Assembly: GCA_015258715.1 (NCBI GenBank)
Contig: JABZHR010000004.1
Location: forward strand, 73,163-137,162
Origin: Atopobium sp.
GTDB taxonomy: Bacteria; Actinomycetota; Coriobacteriia; Coriobacteriales; Atopobiaceae
Direction of reading: 5' to 3'
DNA length: 64,000 nucleotides
Shown here: positions 37,414-46,407 of the stretch, piece after piece
How the letters are laid out: each line of letters starts with the position of its first letter
Numbering within the stretch: position 1 is the stretch's first letter
Made by a program: the position numbers and the translations under genes
Notes under the pieces: model-generated
Seen by the model: the letters and a program-made list of their open reading frames with translations, nothing else
Told to the model about the DNA's origin: nothing
Databases searched by the model: none

Positions 37414-37588
37414 CCACGTCTTGCACTCATTGAACTAAGTAATACACACGCTTAAACCGTTTTTAACAAATTATGCGAAATCCAAATTTTAAATTTTTTT
37501 AGAAATAAAAAAAGAAGAGTGGGTACAACAAACCTAATATCTAAGTGAGCTCATATCATATTTGAGCCAAACAGGTAAAGGGACGTGT

Positions 37589-39523
37589 ATGGCAGATAAC
37601 AATAACAAGCACCGTAGATCTATGTCGATGCTACTCTATATTGCAGTAGCCATCTTTGTATATCTCCTGCTTAGCAACACATTATTACCAGGACTTCTGC
37701 GTCAACAGGTACAAACTGTCTCGTACAGTGAGTTCCTTAACAAGATTGACAACAATGAAGTTACCAAGGTAGACCTTAATACGGGCAGCAGAAACATTAG
37801 ATTCACAACTGGCTCTGGAGATTCCGAGAAGGTCTTTGAGACTACGCAGTTCCCTAATGATTCAACGCTGGTTCAGACGCTTAGAGATCACAAAGTTGAT
37901 TTCTCGGCTTCTATTCCTGACAACTCTACAAATATGCTGCTCTATGCCCTTATTCAGTATGGAATCCCTCTTGTCATCTTCTTGGGCATTGGCTACTTTA
38001 TCAACCGATCCCTTAAACGCGCCATGGGTGACGATGGTCCTTCCATGAACTTTGGTGGCGGCTTTGGAGGTCTTGGCGGCAATCTTGGTCGCTCAAGTGC
38101 TAAAGAAATTAAGGGAGAAGACACAGGCATTACGTTTAAAGACGTAGCTGGTCAAGAAGAGGCTAAAGAGTCTATGCAAGAGATTGTTAGCTTCCTTAAG
38201 ACTCCTGATAAGTACAAAGAGATTGGTGCTCGCTGCCCTCGTGGCGCCTTGCTTGTAGGCCCTCCAGGTACTGGTAAGACCCTCATTGCTAAGGCAGTTG
38301 CTGGTGAGGCTGGCGTTCCTTTCTTCCAGATTGCTGGCTCTGAGTTTGTTGAGATGTTTGTTGGACGCGGTGCTGCAAAAGTCCGCGACCTCTTCAAGCA
38401 AGCAAATGAAAAGGCTCCTTGCATCATCTTTATTGACGAGATTGATGCGGTTGGTAAGCGCCGTGATGCTTCTCTTAACTCCAACGATGAGCGTGAGCAA
38501 ACCTTAAACCAGCTGCTCTCTGAGATGGACGGCTTTGATAACCACAAGGGTATTGTTGTTCTTGCAGCAACTAACCGCCCTGAGACCTTGGACAAGGCAC
38601 TTCTGCGTCCTGGCCGTTTTGACCGCCGTATTCCTGTTGAGCTTCCAGACCTTAAGGGTCGTGAGGCAGTTCTTCAGATTCACGCCAATGATGTAAAGAT
38701 GGAGCCAGGCGTTGACCTCTCTATTATTGCTAAATCCACACCAGGCGCATCCGGTGCAGACCTTGCAAACATCATCAACGAGGCGGCTCTTCGTGCTGTT
38801 CGCTTTGGTCGTCGTCGTGTTACCACCGAAGACCTTGCTGAGTCCGTTGACGTTGTTATTGCCGGCGCAAAGAAGAAGAACACTGTTCTTTCTGAGCACG
38901 AGAAGGACGTTGTGGCTTATCACGAGACCGGCCATGCAATTGTTGGTGCCATCCAGAAAAACGATGCTCCTGTTACCAAGATCACCATTGTTCCTCGTAC
39001 TGGCGGAGCTCTTGGCTTTACCATGCAGGTTGAGGATGATGAGCGTTATCTCATGAGCAAAAGCCAGGCAATGGATGAGATTGCTGTTCTCTGTGGTGGA
39101 CGCGCAGCTGAAGAACTTATCTTTGGCGAGATGACCAATGGCGCTTCCAACGATATTGAGCGTGCAACAGCAATTGCTCGCGCTATGGTTACGCAGTACG
39201 GCATGTCTGACAAACTTGGCATGGTTACCCTCAGCCAGCAGCAAAGCCGTTATCTTGGTGGCGGCTCTTCCCTCACCTGCTCTGAGGCAACCGCTGAAGA
39301 GATCGATGCTGAAGTTAGACGCATTGTTGAAGAGGGCCACCAGCGTGCACTCCAGACGCTTAAAGAGAACCGCTTTAAGCTGCATGAAATTGCTCACTAC
39401 CTGCAGAAGAAGGAGACTATTACCGGCGAGGAGTTCATGAATATCCTCAAGCGCGAGAATACCTTTGCACCAGTAGTTGAGAACACCAATGAGGAAGGCT
39501 CCTCTACTTCTTCAGCAGAGTAA
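37589..39523 (+). CDS. ftsH: ATP-dependent zinc metalloprotease FtsH
   Basis: Membrane-anchored AAA+ protease. The frame opens with TTG at 37562, but AAAGGGA upstream of the ATG at 37589 gives a 644-residue protein starting [10 protein letters not shown]. Membrane segments are at about 13-34 and 117-137 around an extracytoplasmic domain. A Gly-rich linker ([15 protein letters not shown]) precedes the AAA domain, with Walker A GPPGTGKT (224-231) and [11 protein letters not shown]. The zinc motif HETGHAI is near 445. Divergent from ileS. The tilS/hpt genes that often precede ftsH are absent. Confidence 0.97.
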   Translation: MADNNNKHRRSMSMLLYIAVAIFVYLLLSNTLLPGLLRQQVQTVSYSEFLNKIDNNEVTKVDLNTGSRNIRFTTGSGDSEKVFETTQFPNDSTLVQTLRDHKVDFSASIPDNSTNMLLYALIQYGIPLVIFLGIGYFINRSLKRAMGDDGPSMNFGGGFGGLGGNLGRSSAKEIKGEDTGITFKDVAGQEEAKESMQEIVSFLKTPDKYKEIGARCPRGALLVGPPGTGKTLIAKAVAGEAGVPFFQIAGSEFVEMFVGRGAAKVRDLFKQANEKAPCIIFIDEIDAVGKRRDASLNSNDEREQTLNQLLSEMDGFDNHKGIVVLAATNRPETLDKALLRPGRFDRRIPVELPDLKGREAVLQIHANDVKMEPGVDLSIIAKSTPGASGADLANIINEAALRAVRFGRRRVTTEDLAESVDVVIAGAKKKNTVLSEHEKDVVAYHETGHAIVGAIQKNDAPVTKITIVPRTGGALGFTMQVEDDERYLMSKSQAMDEIAVLCGGRAAEELIFGEMTNGASNDIERATAIARAMVTQYGMSDKLGMVTLSQQQSRYLGGGSSLTCSEATAEEIDAEVRRIVEEGHQRALQTLKENRFKLHEIAHYLQKKETITGEEFMNILKRENTFAPVVENTNEEGSSTSSAE

Positions 39524-39562
39524 TTTTGTCTCATAAGTAAAATTAAACAGCCGCCTATTCTG

Positions 39563-39604
39563 AACTGCCTCCCATTTCTTGGACATAAGAAATGGGAGGC
39601 AGTT
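39563..39604 (+). terminator. Long perfect hairpin after ftsH
   Basis: An 18-bp perfect stem with 6-base loop begins 40 bases after the ftsH stop and is followed only by TTAT, not by a clear T tract. It may serve as the ftsH terminator or be only the end of the cassette. Confidence 0.5.
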
Positions 39605-39844
39605 TATATGCGGGTGATTATGATTCTGCAGCGTGTTAGCGTCGGCTTTTAGACCTGGCGCACAAAATAGCGCAGCTTTGGTAGGTTCTGCTGAAGAATC
39701 GACATGTTCCTAATCAAGATAGCCAGGCAGCTAGGCGGTTACTACTTGATATGCATCTCTATGCATAAACTTCATCTAATATGCTTAAACATGAATAGGC
39801 TAATATAAGAAATTTAACTATCGATAAATTTAGTATCTACGAAA

Positions 39845-39971
39845 CACACCTAAGTCAGATATTCTGTTCAATTGCGGGCATTTTACACACCTAATGACGA
39901 TAATCTGCATGATTGGGGTATTTTCAGCGTAATGTATACGTCTTTTTGACAGATTATCCGACTTAGGTGTG
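39845..39971. repeat. Second array of the 22-23 bp intergenic repeat (three units)
   Basis: Two plus-orientation units (39845-39866, 39886-39907) face one minus unit (39948-39971). They match the consensus of the 10.2-kb array (CACACCTAWGTC then RGATAATCTG) with one to five differences each. Spacing between the two direct units is 41 bp. The converging orientation repeats the design of the first array, with one unit apparently missing. Confidence 0.82.
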
Positions 39972-40071
39972 TTTTGAACTGACTCATATTTCTCGTGTCC
40001 AAGAAATGGGAGGCAGTTCACTCTTGTAGGTGGCCGTTTTTTGTACCAGATGCAAAGATATTCCGTCCAGG

Positions 40072-40905
40072 CTATCGAGCAAAAAGTTCCCAAAAAGCAA
40101 CAGCAGATGACGCAGCAACATTAAGTGAATCTACCTGATGAGACATGGGGATGATGGTGGTAATGTCACAAGCCTTAATGGTTTTCATATCAAGTCCATA
40201 GCCTTCACTGCCAAAGAATAGTGCAGCTTTTTTGCCTTTTACCAGCTCTTTATTAAGAGGTACTGCAGAATCTGTGAGTGCAAGGGCACACGTAGTAAAA
40301 GAATGAGCCTTGAGCTTTTCTATAAAATCCAGTGAAGTTGTCTCTTCATCCAAACGAGTCCAAGGTACCTTAAGAACCGTTCCCATAGAAACCCGCAGGA
40401 CACGCCTTGAGAGGTTGTCGGCGCACTTGGCAGTCAAGATAACAGCATCTACATTGAGGGCCGCAGCTGACCTAAAGACAGCGCCAACGTTGTTAACGTC
40501 TACTAAATCTTCTAGTACGGCAATATGCTTTGACGTGCTTAGAATCTCTTCTAGCGATGCACCTTGAGGTCTCCTCATGGCACAGAGCACTCCTCTATTC
40601 ATCTTGTAGCCAATAAGCTGTGTAAGCTGCTCATCTGGAAGAATGAAAATAGGAACGTCATCTGACAAAGGATGGAACTTCTCGACAATTTGCAAAATAT
40701 TATCTGTATGAGAAGTATTTGCAAGAAATGAAAGCGGCTTGCAGCCTGCGGCAAGCGCAGTCTCAATCACAAAATGTGACTCACAAATCATGACGCCGCG
40801 AGTTGGGTCAAGACGATTACGAAGCTGGTTATCAGTCAATCGAGCATACACATCAAGGCGGCTGTCGTCAGATGAATCTATGTGAATAACTGGATGTGTT
40901 GACAT
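40072..40905 (-). CDS. TrmH/SpoU-family RNA 2'-O-methyltransferase
   Basis: The 277 residues comprise an N-terminal substrate-binding part and a C-terminal SPOUT knot. Motif 1 is DVNNVGAVFRSAA (near 155-167), motif 2 is ALFFGSEGYGL (near 227-237), and motif 3 is IPMSHQVDSLNVAASSAVA (near 252-270). It methylates ribose 2'-OH in rRNA or tRNA; the target nucleotide cannot be assigned. ATG start with GAGAGG 11 bases upstream. It is convergent with ftsH across the 460-bp cassette. Confidence 0.9.
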   Translation of the reverse strand: MSTHPVIHIDSSDDSRLDVYARLTDNQLRNRLDPTRGVMICESHFVIETALAAGCKPLSFLANTSHTDNILQIVEKFHPLSDDVPIFILPDEQLTQLIGYKMNRGVLCAMRRPQGASLEEILSTSKHIAVLEDLVDVNNVGAVFRSAAALNVDAVILTAKCADNLSRRVLRVSMGTVLKVPWTRLDEETTSLDFIEKLKAHSFTTCALALTDSAVPLNKELVKGKKAALFFGSEGYGLDMKTIKACDITTIIPMSHQVDSLNVAASSAVAFWELFAR

Positions 40906-40982
40906 AAATAACGTACCTCTCGCCTCTTGATAGACAGTATTCTCTCACTCTTGAGGCAAGAGTAACGTCATATATTCCTAGA

Positions 40983-42635
40983 TTACTTCTGTAGCAGCTT
41001 TCTCTTGAGGAAGAAGCTCAGAGAAACCAGTGAGACAGAGGAAAAGACAAGTGTGCCTTGAAGCGCAATCTGAGAATAATCTGCAGTATCAGGAAGCTGT
41101 GACTTCTTCTGAGCTTGCTGAGGCTCCTCAGGAGTGTGCGTCTCAGGTGTTTCTGGCGTAGTCTCAGGCTGCTTCACGTATACGTGAGTCCAATTTGCAG
41201 TAATGGCTGGCTGAGAAGTATCACTTGTGCCAATAACAAGATTGACTTTTAAATGCTGGTACGAATCAAAGTTATCTGGATCTGCAGATGTTGGGGTAAG
41301 CAGATATTCAATTCGATACTGACCAACAGGCAAGGTGTCATCTTGATATGAAGAATAAACAACATCCTTAAAGTGATTAGAGAAATAAATAGCATTGCCG
41401 TCGGCATCAACGACACGAGGTGTGCCATCTGGCATATAAGTCATATCGATAGTAAATTGACCATTCTCAAACAACTGAACATCGTAGGTATCATATCCAG
41501 GAGTCCTACTGATAACAATATCGCCATTGTGCGTAGCAGCACTAACAGGGAAAAGCTGTGTAATATCTTGCGATTGAATCTCTGCCATAAGACGAGCTGT
41601 TACGGCATCAATGTCCAGCACTCGCCTTGTTCCTGCATCAACCGTGTGGTCATAGTTGTAAGAAGAGATGGTAGCAGGAGCATTCTGAAGACCAGCGTCA
41701 ATAGGTTTTAAGGTAGTTCCATTATCAGAGACATATGCGGTGTGCGCGAGGGTGTAGTAATACGTAATATGTGTTACATACGTAGTTGGACGAGCAACAT
41801 TACCATCACCATCATAACCAGCAGAAATCGTATAAGAATCCACTTCTTTATGGTCAAGAATGTCATTACCCACTACCTCTGGAGCCAGGAACAGACCTTG
41901 TTTTTCAGTCTTATTTCCGTTGCTATCAACAAACGTTGTGAGGTTACGATCAATATTAGATACACCCACGTGCATGGTGTAAATGTAATAGAAGCCATGC
42001 TCTTGATCATACGAGAGCGTTTTTTCCAGCTTATACTGACCCATAGGCAAACTGGTATCAATAACAGCGGTATTATCCTGACCAACCGACCCTTGTGCCA
42101 GCTGACCATGAGCAATATAAGAATTAACTCTGTCTCTGTGAGTCTGAATATCATTGTCTGAATCAAATTCAAACACTGGAAGCAAAATTCTACGATCAGT
42201 CACACCAGCAAGCTCCGGGTGAGTCTGAATGTATGCATCTACAGCTGCATCATCTGTTGTATATCTCAGAGAATCATCTGGCGAGAAAAGCGACAAGTCA
42301 AACTGATCTCTATCTAAATAAACAAAATCACTTACCTTGCTATAGTTTGGATGAGAATCAGTGTTAACTGCCTCATAAGGCTTAACTTGCTCAAGGTTAT
42401 CAAACGATGTTGAATCATTGCCAACAAGCGAAGCAAAATCAGAAGGAAGAAGCTCATACGATTTGACATCAGTATGCAGTAACAACTGATTAGTAGAATG
42501 AGAATTTGATTGGCTAGTTGAAGCAGTAGCTACAGCAATTTTAGGAAAAGCTGAAATGCATAAAAGAAGTACGGCAAGAGCAGTACAAACACATCTAATA
42601 TTTTGCGTAGTACTATTGACTCTAGTTGATGACAT
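40983..42635 (-). CDS. Sortase-anchored surface protein (LPDTA sorting signal)
   Basis: The 550 residues start with a signal peptide (hydrophobic core CTALAVLLLCISAF, cleavage near residue 36-40). They end with LPDTA, a hydrophobic stretch (LVFSSVSLVSLSFFL) and the basic tail KRKLLQK, the arrangement of a cell-wall sorting signal; the motif has A instead of the usual G at position five. Before it is a Pro/Glu/Thr-rich spacer. Two modules share the pattern LP-[MV]-GQY-[KR]-[LI]-E with a VGxSN/IGTSD end, suggesting repeated beta domains. No function is recognised; adhesion or wall interaction is only a guess. GGGGGAG precedes the ATG. Confidence 0.75.
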   Translation of the reverse strand: MSSTRVNSTTQNIRCVCTALAVLLLCISAFPKIAVATASTSQSNSHSTNQLLLHTDVKSYELLPSDFASLVGNDSTSFDNLEQVKPYEAVNTDSHPNYSKVSDFVYLDRDQFDLSLFSPDDSLRYTTDDAAVDAYIQTHPELAGVTDRRILLPVFEFDSDNDIQTHRDRVNSYIAHGQLAQGSVGQDNTAVIDTSLPMGQYKLEKTLSYDQEHGFYYIYTMHVGVSNIDRNLTTFVDSNGNKTEKQGLFLAPEVVGNDILDHKEVDSYTISAGYDGDGNVARPTTYVTHITYYYTLAHTAYVSDNGTTLKPIDAGLQNAPATISSYNYDHTVDAGTRRVLDIDAVTARLMAEIQSQDITQLFPVSAATHNGDIVISRTPGYDTYDVQLFENGQFTIDMTYMPDGTPRVVDADGNAIYFSNHFKDVVYSSYQDDTLPVGQYRIEYLLTPTSADPDNFDSYQHLKVNLVIGTSDTSQPAITANWTHVYVKQPETTPETPETHTPEEPQQAQKKSQLPDTADYSQIALQGTLVFSSVSLVSLSFFLKRKLLQK

Positions 42636-42862
42636 ACGCTATTACTCCCCCTGCAATTGAAAAATAATTATTTCTAAATGTCGTATATATTACTCCAGTT
42701 TTGTTCATCTCCTATAGAAAATAATTCCACGTAAGTTCCATAAAATATGTGGTGAATATGCACTACACTAAATGAATGTGTCTTTGACTCATTTGCAGAA
42801 AGTCTGTTTGTCAAAACACACTGATTTTTGCTATGTAACTTCGTTTTTATAAGGAGTGCTCC

Positions 42863-44542
42863 TTGGCTAAGCACTTTGCAAAAAGCTCTGCTTCTCATAC
42901 CGCTAACCTACAACCTCTTTCTTCAGAGGAAGCTACAGAGAAAGCGCCTTCTCTTAAAGACTCAGTACCAAGCCTTGGCGATACTGATATGTACGTTGCT
43001 CTCAATGAAGAGCAGGTAAAAGCCAATCAGCTTAATGATTCTTCACAATCAGCGGAAGCGCCAGAAGAGCAGGCAGATGATCTAACTGTCATTACTCCCC
43101 TTGATAGCGCAGAGCTTGGAGAAAAAGAAGAGACTCCCGTTGTTCACAAGAAACATCAGTGGTGGAAGATACCTGTTGTACTCGTTGGTGTTCTCGCCCT
43201 TGTGTATGTGGGTGGAGCAATCTTCTTTAACTTCTTCTTTATGCCTCAAACCAGCATTTATGGTAAGGACTACTCCTTGAAACCTGCTTCAGATTTACAA
43301 GCTTCTAGAGCAAACGAGGCCTCAAATTACTCCGTCCAAGTCTCTGGAAACGGCGTAGATTTAACCATCAAGGCATCTGACATTGATTTGACGTACGACG
43401 CCGCTGGATATGCTCACGATGCTATTAGCCAGCAGAATCCTTGGATGTGGCCACTGGAAATTACTCGTAGCAGGTCCTTGAGCCCACATGCAACCGCTTC
43501 GTATGATACAAGCAAGGCAGACGCACTCTTTAATCAAAGAATTGAGCAGGCAAAAGAATCTGCTCAAACTCTAGAGAACAATGGTATTACCTACGATAGC
43601 TCGGCTAAAAAGTTTATTTTTGCTGACGACGCTATTGCTACAAGACTATCTCTTGAGGGTGTCCATAAAGACTTGCAAACCGCTTTTGATAATCTAAGCA
43701 CTACCGTACAGCTTGGCCCAGAAAGCCTCATGAGCGCAGAAGATCTTGATGCTGCCTTAAAGACAGCTAATTCCTACGTTGCCTCTGCGGTTGATTTGAT
43801 GTTGGGTGACTCTGTTGCATATCAGCTTGATCAAGACACCATTGCTAGCTGGATTAAGTTTGATGAGAATCTCTCTATTTCATTTGATACAGACGCTATT
43901 ACCAAATGGGTCAACGAGACCCTTGCTCCTGCAGTAGATACTCGTGGAACTTCAAGAACGTATAAGCGCTGGGATGGAAAAGAATTCACTACAAAGGCCG
44001 CTGGTGCATACGGTTGGGTTATTGATAATGATGCTGCTGTAAAAGCTATCTCTGACGGTCTGTCCGCTGGTCAGGCAACAAAGATTGAACTGCCTACAAA
44101 ACAGTCGGCCGGTACATTTACTAAACAGGGCGAGCAGGACTGGGGCGGTCGTTATATTGACGTTGACCTTACCACTCAGCATGCTGTTCTTTATGGTGAT
44201 GATGGCACAATTCTTTGGGAAGCCGATGTAGTAACAGGAATCCCAGACGGACATCACAACACTCCAGAAGGAGTCTGGTATATTACCAGCCACATTAGAG
44301 ATGCACGCCTTTTAGGACCAAACGATGAGTCCGGTCGTCCAGGATGGGATACAAAGGTTGATTTCTGGCTTGGCGTAAAAGGTCAAGAAGTTGGCTTCCA
44401 CAACGCTCCATGGAGAAGTGCATTTGGTGGAAATATCTATAAAACTGGTGGTAGCCATGGCTGCATTAACCTAAGCTATGAAAACGCTCAGAAACTTTTT
44501 GATGTTGCCAAAGACGGAGATCCGATTATCATTCACTACTAG
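42863..44542 (+). CDS. Membrane-anchored L,D-transpeptidase (YkuD) with peptidoglycan-binding-like domain
   Basis: Cross-links peptidoglycan stem peptides or attaches proteins. The 559-residue protein has an acidic, Ser/Glu-rich cytoplasmic N-terminus (about 1-95) and one membrane segment (IPVVLVGVLALVYVGGAIFF, about 98-117). A PG_binding_4-like region follows (about 145-270 and on), then the YkuD domain with the catalytic SHGCINLSYENA near residue 533. The start is TTG at 42863, well supported by AAGGAG 6 bases upstream. A decayed copy of its C-terminal 82 codons lies 250 bases downstream. Confidence 0.93.
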   Translation: MAKHFAKSSASHTANLQPLSSEEATEKAPSLKDSVPSLGDTDMYVALNEEQVKANQLNDSSQSAEAPEEQADDLTVITPLDSAELGEKEETPVVHKKHQWWKIPVVLVGVLALVYVGGAIFFNFFFMPQTSIYGKDYSLKPASDLQASRANEASNYSVQVSGNGVDLTIKASDIDLTYDAAGYAHDAISQQNPWMWPLEITRSRSLSPHATASYDTSKADALFNQRIEQAKESAQTLENNGITYDSSAKKFIFADDAIATRLSLEGVHKDLQTAFDNLSTTVQLGPESLMSAEDLDAALKTANSYVASAVDLMLGDSVAYQLDQDTIASWIKFDENLSISFDTDAITKWVNETLAPAVDTRGTSRTYKRWDGKEFTTKAAGAYGWVIDNDAAVKAISDGLSAGQATKIELPTKQSAGTFTKQGEQDWGGRYIDVDLTTQHAVLYGDDGTILWEADVVTGIPDGHHNTPEGVWYITSHIRDARLLGPNDESGRPGWDTKVDFWLGVKGQEVGFHNAPWRSAFGGNIYKTGGSHGCINLSYENAQKLFDVAKDGDPIIIHY

Positions 44543-44564
44543 ATTTTCTTTGAGAATAAGAATT

Positions 44565-44605
44565 ATGCGCGCTTTAGAAAACAATTCTGAAGCGCGCATT
44601 TTTTT
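44565..44605 (+). terminator. Intrinsic terminator of the L,D-transpeptidase gene
   Basis: A 15-bp stem with one G-T pair (44565-44579 with 44585-44599), a 5-base loop and six T residues, 22 bases after the stop. Confidence 0.95.
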
Positions 44606-44610
44606 ATGTC

Positions 44611-44793
44611 TTACAGAAGATCTACAACACGCTCTTTGTTTGCCATAAAATCAAGATACTCTGAACCTAAGCGAGAAGTGATTAATGAACTGGCAGAAGA
44701 AAAATCAGAATCACATTGCTTAATACCAATATTAGTAATATTGGTATATGCATACGAACATAACAGTCCGTCGTTTGGTTTATAACAAGTCAT
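44611..44793 (-). CDS. Small open frame, doubtful
   Basis: A 60-codon frame on the minus strand between the L,D-transpeptidase gene and its decayed copy. The peptide (start MTCYKPNDGLLCSYAYTN) resembles nothing I recognise and has no convincing ribosome-binding site. An 11-bp palindrome with a 3-base centre (44721-44745) lies inside it. It could be a remnant of a longer gene or chance. Confidence 0.2.
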   Translation of the reverse strand: MTCYKPNDGLLCSYAYTNITNIGIKQCDSDFSSASSLITSRLGSEYLDFMANKERVVDLL

Positions 44794-44796
44794 ATC

Positions 44797-45042
44797 AGAA
44801 ACACTCGCCTTCTTGGTTCAAATGACGAAAGCGGCAAACCAGGTTGGGACGCACGAGTTGACTTCTGAATGGGCGTGAAAAGTCAGGAAGTTGGCTTCCA
44901 CAATGCTCCGTAGAGTGGAGCATTAGGTGGAGATATTTATCGCTATAGCGGTAGCCATGGTTGTGTTAATTTGAGTTACAGCAATGCAGAAAAACTCTTT
45001 AACATCTCAAACGATGGTGACCCAATTATCATCCGCTACTAA
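44797..45042 (+). pseudogene. Decayed duplicate of the L,D-transpeptidase C-terminus
   Basis: Eighty-two codons in one unbroken alignment frame match the end of the gene at 42863-44542 (for example GSNDESGKPGWD, QEVGFHNAP, SGSHGCVNLSYSNAEKLF, DGDPIII). Two tryptophan codons of the intact gene have become stops: TGA at 44866-44868 and TAG at 44911-44913. There is no frameshift, and the catalytic SHGC motif is retained. The 5' part of the gene is missing. It is probably the leftover of a tandem duplication or of a second ldt gene. Confidence 0.88.
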
Positions 45043-45072
45043 TGTCATTTAGCCTGCTCATTGTTAAACGTA

Positions 45073-45417
45073 TTATGAAGTGGCTTCACTGCGAATATAC
45101 TCTTGGTAATAGGTACCCCAGTCACAAAGTTCTTTCAAAATAGGGTTCATCGTTTTACCTAATTCGGTCAGCGTATATTCCACCTTCGGTGGAGTCTCGG
45201 GATATACAACTCTTCTTACTATGTCCTGTTCCTCAAGCTCACGAAGTTGTGACGTCAAAGTTTTAGTTGTTATATTTCCCAATAGCCTTTGCAGTTGATT
45301 AAACCTCACTGGACCTTTTGAAAGAAACCAGATAATACGGAGCTTCCACTTTCCCGCTAGTATATTTAATCCAATCTGCATTGGACATTGATCTGTTATT
45401 GACATTGTTTTTGCCAT
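45073..45417 (-). CDS. HxlR-family transcriptional regulator
   Basis: A winged-helix regulator of 114 residues. The family pattern is clear: CPMQIGLNILAGKWKLRIIWFL at the N-terminus (written here in parts, Cys 11 conserved), RFNQLQRLLGNITTKTLTSQL as recognition region and VEYTLTELG for the wing. Many family members sense thiols, electrophiles or aldehydes through that cysteine. It is divergent from an amidohydrolase gene, which is its likely target. Both genes are more AT-rich than the surroundings. ATG start, AGGGGTT upstream. Confidence 0.93.
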   Translation of the reverse strand: MAKTMSITDQCPMQIGLNILAGKWKLRIIWFLSKGPVRFNQLQRLLGNITTKTLTSQLRELEEQDIVRRVVYPETPPKVEYTLTELGKTMNPILKELCDWGTYYQEYIRSEATS

Positions 45418-45452
45418 AGCAAACCCCTCTTTTATATCGTATCAAAAAGGAT

Positions 45453-45474
45453 AGTACGTATTAAAAAAGTACGT
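45453..45474. promoter_or_regulatory. Candidate HxlR operator
   Basis: AGTACGT occurs twice in direct orientation 15 bp apart (45453-45459, 45468-45474), each containing the palindrome GTAC. It lies between the divergent genes and directly upstream of a promoter-like TTGTTT (45477-45482) and TATAGC (45499-45504) with a 16-base spacer that would serve the amidohydrolase gene. Confidence 0.55.
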
Positions 45475-45542
45475 TCTTGTTTGAAGATCCAAAGAAGTTA
45501 TAGCCTAACTATGGTAATAAAACAACAGAGAGGATTCTTCAC

Positions 45543-46346
45543 ATGATTATTGATAGCCATGAACATGTCATGCTCCCTACCACCATGCAGATACAAAAAC
45601 TAGATGAGGCAGAAGTAGATAAAGCAATTTTATTTACTACTACTCCACACATAGAAAAAGCAAAATCATCCACATTGGAAGATATCAACAATGAAATGCA
45701 AATTTTATACAAAGTTTTGGGAGGGGGTTTCACACCACAGAAACGAATAGATAAGATGAAAGACACAATTGCTGAATTACAACGAGCAATAGCTGCAGCA
45801 CCCAATAGATTCTATGGCTTTGGTCCTGTTCCACTTGGACTTTCAGTAAAAGAGACATCGAACTGGATTGAAACATATGTTATTAATAATTCTTTTAAGG
45901 GAATTGGCGAATTTACACCTGGTTCTGAAAATCAAGTTGAACAGTTGGACACCATATTCCACGCTTCGTCAAATTACACAAATCTTCCTGTATGGGTGCA
46001 CACCTTCCATCCAGTAACACGAACAGGAATCAAAATATTAATGAATCTATGTAAAAAATATCCTTCAGTCCCCGTCATCTTTGGACACTTAGGTGGCTCA
46101 AACTGGATGGACGTAATTGCTTTTGCAAAAGAACACAAAAATGCGTATCTAGATTTGTCGGCAGCATTTACTCCTCTCTCAGTAAAGACCGCCCTAACTG
46201 AACTACCAGAAAAATGCTTCTTCAGCTCAGATGCGCCATTTGGTGAACCTACTTTATCCAAAGGACTTATCGAATTTGTAAGCCCATCTAAAGAAGTAAC
46301 CAACATGGCTTTAGGCGAGAACATCGCAAATTTATTAAATTTGTAG
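45543..46346 (+). CDS. Amidohydrolase-family metal-dependent hydrolase (Amidohydro_2 / TIM-barrel fold)
   Basis: The 267 residues have a metal-binding pattern IDSHEH (residues 3-8), WVHTFHP (near 151-157), VIFGHLGGSNW (near 180) and SSDAPFGEP (near 226), as in the Amidohydro_2 family of decarboxylases and hydrolases. The substrate is unknown. The divergent HxlR regulator suggests induction by a reactive small molecule. The AT-rich codon use (many AAA, TTA and ATA codons) and the absence of related neighbours suggest recent acquisition. ATG start with GAGAGG upstream. Confidence 0.88.
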   Translation: MIIDSHEHVMLPTTMQIQKLDEAEVDKAILFTTTPHIEKAKSSTLEDINNEMQILYKVLGGGFTPQKRIDKMKDTIAELQRAIAAAPNRFYGFGPVPLGLSVKETSNWIETYVINNSFKGIGEFTPGSENQVEQLDTIFHASSNYTNLPVWVHTFHPVTRTGIKILMNLCKKYPSVPVIFGHLGGSNWMDVIAFAKEHKNAYLDLSAAFTPLSVKTALTELPEKCFFSSDAPFGEPTLSKGLIEFVSPSKEVTNMALGENIANLLNL

Positions 46347-46407
46347 CCGTTTAATAATCCATATATAAACAACGTAATAACAACATAAGACAATATCTCT
46401 TGAGAGG

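Larger units (their letters stand above)
39561..40020. mobile_element. 460-bp cassette bounded by inverted hairpin repeats
   Basis: Positions 39561-39584 and 39997-40020 are perfect 24-bp inverted repeats. Each is half of a hairpin: 39563-39604 is a perfect 18-bp stem with a 6-base loop, and 39974-40020 is a degenerate copy with about 15 of 20 pairs. The ends therefore look like two copies of one hairpin in opposite orientation. Inside are an unrecognised 240-bp stretch and three copies of the repeat also found at 10190-10419. There is no transposase frame. The structure suggests a miniature or palindrome-associated non-autonomous element, but no target duplication is evident. Confidence 0.5.

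Noticed and set aside
39830..40093. Frame of 87 codons on the minus strand between ftsH and the TrmH-type gene
   Set aside because: It runs through the second repeat array and the right hairpin of the cassette, overlaps the end of the methyltransferase gene and shows no start signal.
44611..44793. Small minus-strand frame as a confident gene
   Set aside because: No recognised family and no ribosome-binding site; listed only as doubtful.
44866..44913. Stop-codon recoding (UGA/UAG read as Trp) in the L,D-transpeptidase copy
   Set aside because: All other genes use TGA and TAG as normal stops and TGG for Trp, and the copy lacks a 5' part; simple decay explains it.
46347..46407. 4.5S SRP RNA gene next to ffh
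   Set aside because: The gap is too short and AT-rich; no GGAA-tetraloop hairpin was found nearby.
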